A DNA stretch of 64,000 bases from Nesterenkonia cremea (lineage in GTDB: Bacteria > Actinomycetota > Actinomycetes > Actinomycetales > Micrococcaceae), in NCBI RefSeq assembly GCF_014642675.1, contig NZ_BMIS01000001.1, positions 248,001-312,000 on the forward strand, read 5' to 3'. The notes under the pieces were generated by a model. The model saw nothing but the letters and a program-made list of their open reading frames with translations, made no database searches and was not told where the DNA came from. The translations under genes were made by a program, and so were the position numbers. Below are positions 60,642-64,000 of this stretch, piece by piece (position 1 is the stretch's first letter; each line of letters begins with the position of its first letter).

Positions 60642-61840
60642 TGGACGACGACCGCATCTCCGAGAGCGCCCCGGACAGCCACGACCGACCGGAATCCTCG
60701 GGCAACCTGCCCCGCGGTCTGCGCGTCCGCCTGCGCGAGGGCCGCCGCTTCCTGACCAACCGGCTCTCCTCCGGGCTGGTGCGTGCCCGCCGCTCCATGA
60801 TCCCGGCTCTGCAGATGACTGTGGCCGGTGTCGGGGCCTATACCTTCGCAGAACGTGTCGTGGGCCATGAGGCGCCGATCTTCGCCGCTGTCGCCGCGCT
60901 GATCGCCATGGGCTTCTCCAAGGAGCCTCAGCTGCGCCGCACGGTGGAGGTGGCACTGGGCTGCACGTTGGGTATCCTCATCGGCGATACCCTCCTCTAC
61001 TTCTTCGGCACCGGACTGGTGACGGCGCTCGTCGTCGTCTTCTTCTCCATCATGCTGGCCCGCATCCTTGACCCGGGTGCCACCTTCACCATGCAGATGG
61101 GTCTGCAGGCGCTGCTGGTGGTGATGCTGCCGGCACCCGACGGCGGGCCCCTGGTGCGCAGCATGGATGCGGTGATCGGCGGGTCGGTGGCCATCCTGAT
61201 CACCGTGATCACTCCGAAGGACCCGCGCCGCGAGCCGGTCCGCGAGCTGAAGTCTGTGGCGGAGGAGCTGATCAAAGCGCTGCGCGAGACCGGCGCGGCG
61301 GTGCGTACCACTGATTCGAGGCAGGCCTGGCATGCGCTGATCCGCTGCCGCGGTCTGCAGGACCAGATCGACGGCGTGGCCACCTCCATGCGTTCGGCCC
61401 GGGAGCTGACCAGCTACTCCATCGTCTCCCGCCACCACCGGCATGACGTACGTTCGATGGATCAGGTGGCCTCTCGGCTGGACCTGGCGGTGCGCAGCAT
61501 GCGGGTGGTCTCTCGGCGCACGGTCAGCATGCTGGACCACGCTGGTCTCACCGAGGAGGGTGCGGAGAAGCTGAGCTCCGCCTTCGAGGAGCTCGCCGAG
61601 GGCACGCTGCTGCTCTCCCGGACGGTCTCGGAGACCAGCTCCGGCGACAGCCCACGGATGAGCGTGGCCCGCGACGCCTACGCCACGGTGGCCCGGCAGC
61701 TGCACCCGGCACGGCTCAGCGTGGACACTCTGGAGGGGGAGACAGTGGTCCTGCTGCTGCGCACGATGGTGGTGGACCTCCTGGAGGCCACAGGGCTGGA
61801 CCATGACGACGCCGTCGCCCACCTCCCGACGCTCGAGTAG
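60641..61840 (+). CDS. FUSC/aromatic-acid-exporter-family membrane protein
   Basis: A 399-aa protein with about four to six membrane helices in the first half (ALQMTVAGVGAYTFAERVVGHEAPIFAAVAALIAMG, LGILIGDTLLYFFG) and a cytoplasmic helical C-terminal half. The region TVEVALGCTLGILIGD matches the FUSC/DUF939 family, which exports aromatic acids or acts in envelope maintenance. It is translationally coupled to the upstream membrane-anchored protein. The substrate is unknown. Confidence 0.8.
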   Translation: MDDDRISESAPDSHDRPESSGNLPRGLRVRLREGRRFLTNRLSSGLVRARRSMIPALQMTVAGVGAYTFAERVVGHEAPIFAAVAALIAMGFSKEPQLRRTVEVALGCTLGILIGDTLLYFFGTGLVTALVVVFFSIMLARILDPGATFTMQMGLQALLVVMLPAPDGGPLVRSMDAVIGGSVAILITVITPKDPRREPVRELKSVAEELIKALRETGAAVRTTDSRQAWHALIRCRGLQDQIDGVATSMRSARELTSYSIVSRHHRHDVRSMDQVASRLDLAVRSMRVVSRRTVSMLDHAGLTEEGAEKLSSAFEELAEGTLLLSRTVSETSSGDSPRMSVARDAYATVARQLHPARLSVDTLEGETVVLLLRTMVVDLLEATGLDHDDAVAHLPTLE

Positions 61841-61885
61841 CCCGGTGCCGGGGTGATCTCTGGCGAACCTAGGGGGACCTCCGGC

Positions 61886-62401
61886 TCAGAGGTGCAGGAT
61901 CATCCGGGTGTTGCCCAGAGTGTTCGGCTTGACCCGCGCCAGGTCCAGGAACTCCGCCACGCCCTCATCGGGGGAGCGCAGCAGCTCGGTGTAGACCTCC
62001 GGGTCCACCGGGGTCTGGTCCTTCATGACCTCGAAGCCGTGCCGGGTGAAGAACTCCACCTCGAAGGTCAGGCAGAACACCCGCTGTACGCCCAGGGCCC
62101 GGGCCCGCTCCACCAGCCGGCGCAGCAGCGCGGAGCCGACGCCGCGGCCCCTCCAGTCGTCATGGGAGGCCAGTGTGCGCACCTCCGCCAGGTCCTCCCA
62201 CATCACGTGCAGCGCACCGAAGCCGGCCATCTCTCCGGTGGCCTCCGCCTCGGCCACGAGGAACTCCTGGATGGACTCGTAGTAGGAGACGGTCTCCTTG
62301 GGCACCAGCGCCCGGCGCTCCACCAGCGGCTGTGCCATCTCGACGATGTCAGTGACGTCTGAGGTGCGTGCGGAGCGGATGTGGAAGCTTCCCGAAGTCA
62401 T
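61886..62401 (-). CDS. Amino-acid N-acetyltransferase (short ArgA type)
   Basis: A 171-aa stand-alone GNAT domain matching actinobacterial N-acetylglutamate synthases (the Rv2747 type), which lack the kinase-like domain of E. coli ArgA. It has IRSARTSDVTDIVEMAQPLVERR, the acetyl-CoA loop WRGRGVGSALLRRLVERA, and FCLTFEVEFFTRHGFE with the family's Cys and Phe positions. It would feed the arginine pathway. TAGACT (62408-62413) lies 6 nt before the ATG, so leaderless. It is divergent from pstS. No arg genes are adjacent. Confidence 0.85.
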   Translation of the reverse strand: MTSGSFHIRSARTSDVTDIVEMAQPLVERRALVPKETVSYYESIQEFLVAEAEATGEMAGFGALHVMWEDLAEVRTLASHDDWRGRGVGSALLRRLVERARALGVQRVFCLTFEVEFFTRHGFEVMKDQTPVDPEVYTELLRSPDEGVAEFLDLARVKPNTLGNTRMILHL

Positions 62402-62429
62402 CGCCCCAGTCTAGAGGGGCGCAGAATCC

Positions 62430-62491
62430 GTTCACCAAGGGTTCACCTCTGCGTGCGGCACGCGTCACCTTAAGCCGCACTTATGGTCACC
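62430..62491 (+). promoter_or_regulatory. PHO-box array upstream of pstS
   Basis: Two adjacent 11-bp units GTTCACCAAGG and GTTCACCTCTG (62430-62451) are a textbook actinobacterial PHO box (PhoP site). Two weaker units with TCACC follow in the same 11-bp phase at 62463 (CGTCACCTTAA) and 62485 (GGTCACCTGCT). The -10 box TACTCT is at 62501-62506, so the last unit covers the -35 zone. Confidence 0.85.
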
Positions 62492-62641
62492 TGCTGTCCC
62501 TACTCTGACACTCGGTCAACCGGGCGCACTGAGCAGCTGTGCGTGCAGCCATCTCCTGCTCCAGCCGCCGTTTCCGGCTGCACCGAATGACTCCGATGAC
62601 GGCGTGGCACCGCGCCAGAGCACCCTCAGAGAGGTTCAAAC

Positions 62642-63757
62642 GTGAAGGTAGAACGCTTCGGTCGCACTGCGGCCATCCTGTCCGTCGCATCCTTCGCCCT
62701 CGTGGCCTGCGGCGAAGCCAACAACCCCGGTGACAACGGTGGCGACGGGGGAGGCGAGGTCGAGGCCAGCGACGTCCAGGGCACCCTGTCCGGCGGCGGA
62801 GCCTCCTCCCAGGAGGCAGCCATGACCGCTTGGACCAACGGGTTCACCTCTGTCGCTCCCGAGGCGCAGGTCAACTACGCCTCCGTGGGCTCCGGCGCGG
62901 GCCGTGAGGGCTTCCTCGGCGGCGAGTATGACTGGGCCGGCTCCGACGCCGCCATGGACGACGACGAGTGGGAGGACTCGCAGGAGATCTGCGGCCCCGA
63001 CGGCGCCTTCCACATCCCCTCCTACATCTCCCCGATCGCCGTGGCCTACAACATCGAGGGCGTGGACGAGACCATCAACCTGGATCCGGACACTCTGGCC
63101 AGCATCTTCGCCGGCGAGATCACCTCCTGGGACGACGAGGCCATCGCCGAGCAGAACGAGGGCGTGGAGCTGCCGGACACCGCCATCACTGTGGTCCACC
63201 GCGCAGACGACTCCGGCACCACTGAGAACTTCACCGAGTACCTCGAGGCCGCCGCCGACACCTGGGAGCACGAGGCTCACGAGACCTGGCCGGCCGAGAT
63301 CTCCTCCGAGTCTGCCCAGCAGACCTCCGGCGTGGTCGACCTGACCTCCCAGACCGACGGCGCCATCACCTACGCCGACGCCTCCCAGATCGGCAGCCTG
63401 AACTCTGTGGCCGTCCAGGTGGGCGAGGAGTACGTGGAGTACTCCCCGGAGGCCGCCGCCACTGCCGTGGACTCCGCCGAGCAGGTGGAGGGCCAGGCCC
63501 CCAACAACATGGCGGTGGAGCTGGACCGCGAGACCGAGGAAGAGGGTGTGTACCCGATCGTGATGGTCGCGTACAACATCTTCTGCAGCGAGTACCCGGA
63601 CGCTGAGACCGCTGAGCTGGTCCAGGCCTTCGGCGAGTACGTGGTCTCCGAGGACGGCCAGAGCACCGCTGAGGACGCAGCCGGCAACGCTCCGATGTCC
63701 GAGGAGCTGCGCGACGAGGCCCTGGAGGCTCTCTCCGAGATCTCTGCTGCGGAGTGA
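62642..63757 (+). CDS. pstS: Phosphate ABC transporter substrate-binding lipoprotein
   Basis: A 371-aa phosphate-binding protein. Start GTG at 62642, a signal peptide with lipobox FALVACG (Cys23), then a Gly/Asp-rich linker. The mature domain has LSGGGASSQEAAMTAWTNGF (phosphate loop), YASVGSGAGREGFLGGEYDWAGSDAAM and HRADDSGTTENFTEYL, all PstS signatures. The mature protein is very rich in Glu and Asp, as in halotolerant bacteria. It follows a PHO-box array and precedes pstC, so it belongs to the phosphate-starvation regulon. Confidence 0.95.
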   Translation: MKVERFGRTAAILSVASFALVACGEANNPGDNGGDGGGEVEASDVQGTLSGGGASSQEAAMTAWTNGFTSVAPEAQVNYASVGSGAGREGFLGGEYDWAGSDAAMDDDEWEDSQEICGPDGAFHIPSYISPIAVAYNIEGVDETINLDPDTLASIFAGEITSWDDEAIAEQNEGVELPDTAITVVHRADDSGTTENFTEYLEAAADTWEHEAHETWPAEISSESAQQTSGVVDLTSQTDGAITYADASQIGSLNSVAVQVGEEYVEYSPEAAATAVDSAEQVEGQAPNNMAVELDRETEEEGVYPIVMVAYNIFCSEYPDAETAELVQAFGEYVVSEDGQSTAEDAAGNAPMSEELRDEALEALSEISAAE

Positions 63758-63760
63758 CCG

Positions 63761-63778
63761 GGCCGGTCACCACCGGCC
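63761..63778 (+). terminator. Hairpin between pstS and pstC
   Basis: GGCCGGT-CACC-ACCGGCC directly after the pstS stop, without a T run. Such hairpins often stabilise the upstream mRNA or reduce read-through, giving more binding protein than permease. Confidence 0.6.
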
Positions 63779-63912
63779 GATCTCCATGCTGAGGATGACG
63801 GCGTCGGGGTGCGGATGCAGGAGTTGAACGCTCCTCCCGCGCCCCGGCGCCTGTTCCCTGCAGGCACCGGAGCATCGACACTGCATCTGAAGCATCTCGA
63901 AAGGCAGACCCT

Positions 63913-64000
63913 GTGAGCAGTCCTGGCGACTCACCCTCTTCGACCGCCGAACCGGCGGAGACCTCAGCCTCGCAGAAGCGCTCTCTGGCTGAGGGCGACA
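63913..64000 (+). CDS. pstC: Phosphate ABC permease PstC, N-terminal start (cut by window edge)
   Basis: The first 29 codons only: GTG start at 63913 with GAAAGG upstream, then a polar Ser/Pro/Glu-rich stretch ending QKRSLAEGD, like the cytoplasmic tail that precedes the first helix in actinobacterial PstC. Identity rests mainly on its position after pstS. The 155-base gap before it holds the hairpin described above. Confidence 0.7.
   Translation, partial: MSSPGDSPSSTAEPAETSASQKRSLAEGD

Noticed and set aside
1..64000. CRISPR array, prophage, rRNA or tRNA genes
   Set aside because: No regularly spaced repeats, no phage structural genes and no recognisable tRNA or rRNA sequence were found by eye; tRNA detection would need a covariance-model scan to be sure.

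Overview
The window comes from the chromosome of a high-GC actinobacterium. ClpC, Lsr2, a ferrochelatase with a C-terminal cysteine cluster, a short MutY without a Nudix domain and the ftsH-folE-folP-folBK-panC-lysS-lsr2-clpC-radA order all point to Micrococcales. The strongly acidic secreted proteins suggest a halotolerant Micrococcaceae member of the Nesterenkonia type; the genus is an inference. Nearly all of the window is coding, genes lie on both strands, and no gap exceeds about 260 bases. Many genes have a TANNNT -10 box ending 6-8 nt before the start codon, so leaderless transcription looks common, and I used this to choose several starts.

Layout. 1-8.3 kb: a P450 fragment, an acetyltransferase, a citrate-type transporter with a divergent CitA/CitB-like two-component system, a PAP2 membrane enzyme, a CrtO-like membrane protein and an AlkX/YcaQ-type glycosylase. 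8.4-13.0 kb: an operon (HTH regulator, serine hydrolase, small membrane protein) broken by a 2.5-kb IS481-type transposon. The transposon carries a VOC protein and a WYL regulator as passengers; it has 23-bp imperfect terminal inverted repeats and a 6-bp target duplication. 13-22 kb: acetyltransferase, pyrophosphatase, ferrochelatase with a divergent MarR gene, a NarL-type two-component system, a DUF4190/DUF4352-like protein, DUF2342 metalloprotease, tilS and hpt. 22.4-34.1 kb: the ftsH-folE-folP / folBK-DUF3180-PH-PH-DUF2520-panC block, interrupted by a reverse-strand cation-efflux gene and containing an odd lipoprotein. 34-39.5 kb: M13 peptidase, EamA transporter, lysS, a 50-aa membrane protein and lsr2. 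39.5-46.1 kb: a Fic gene and a putA gene, each followed by a copy of the same 90-bp palindromic repeat, then a divergent double-HTH GntR-type regulator. 46.2-51.2 kb: vapBC, an acetyltransferase, clpC and a membrane protein. 51.2-55.9 kb: an arsenic operon (arsC-acr3 with divergent arsR), mutY and radA. 56-60 kb: an NCS1 transporter, a nitrilase and a divergent AraC regulator. 60-64 kb: two envelope proteins, an amino-acid N-acetyltransferase, and pstS with the start of pstC behind a phased PHO-box array.

The genes form several working modules: folate and pantothenate synthesis, citrate sensing and uptake, proline oxidation, arsenic detoxification, nitrile or nucleobase use, and phosphate-starvation uptake. 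The most unusual parts are the passenger-bearing IS481-type element and the set of dispersed palindromic repeats.
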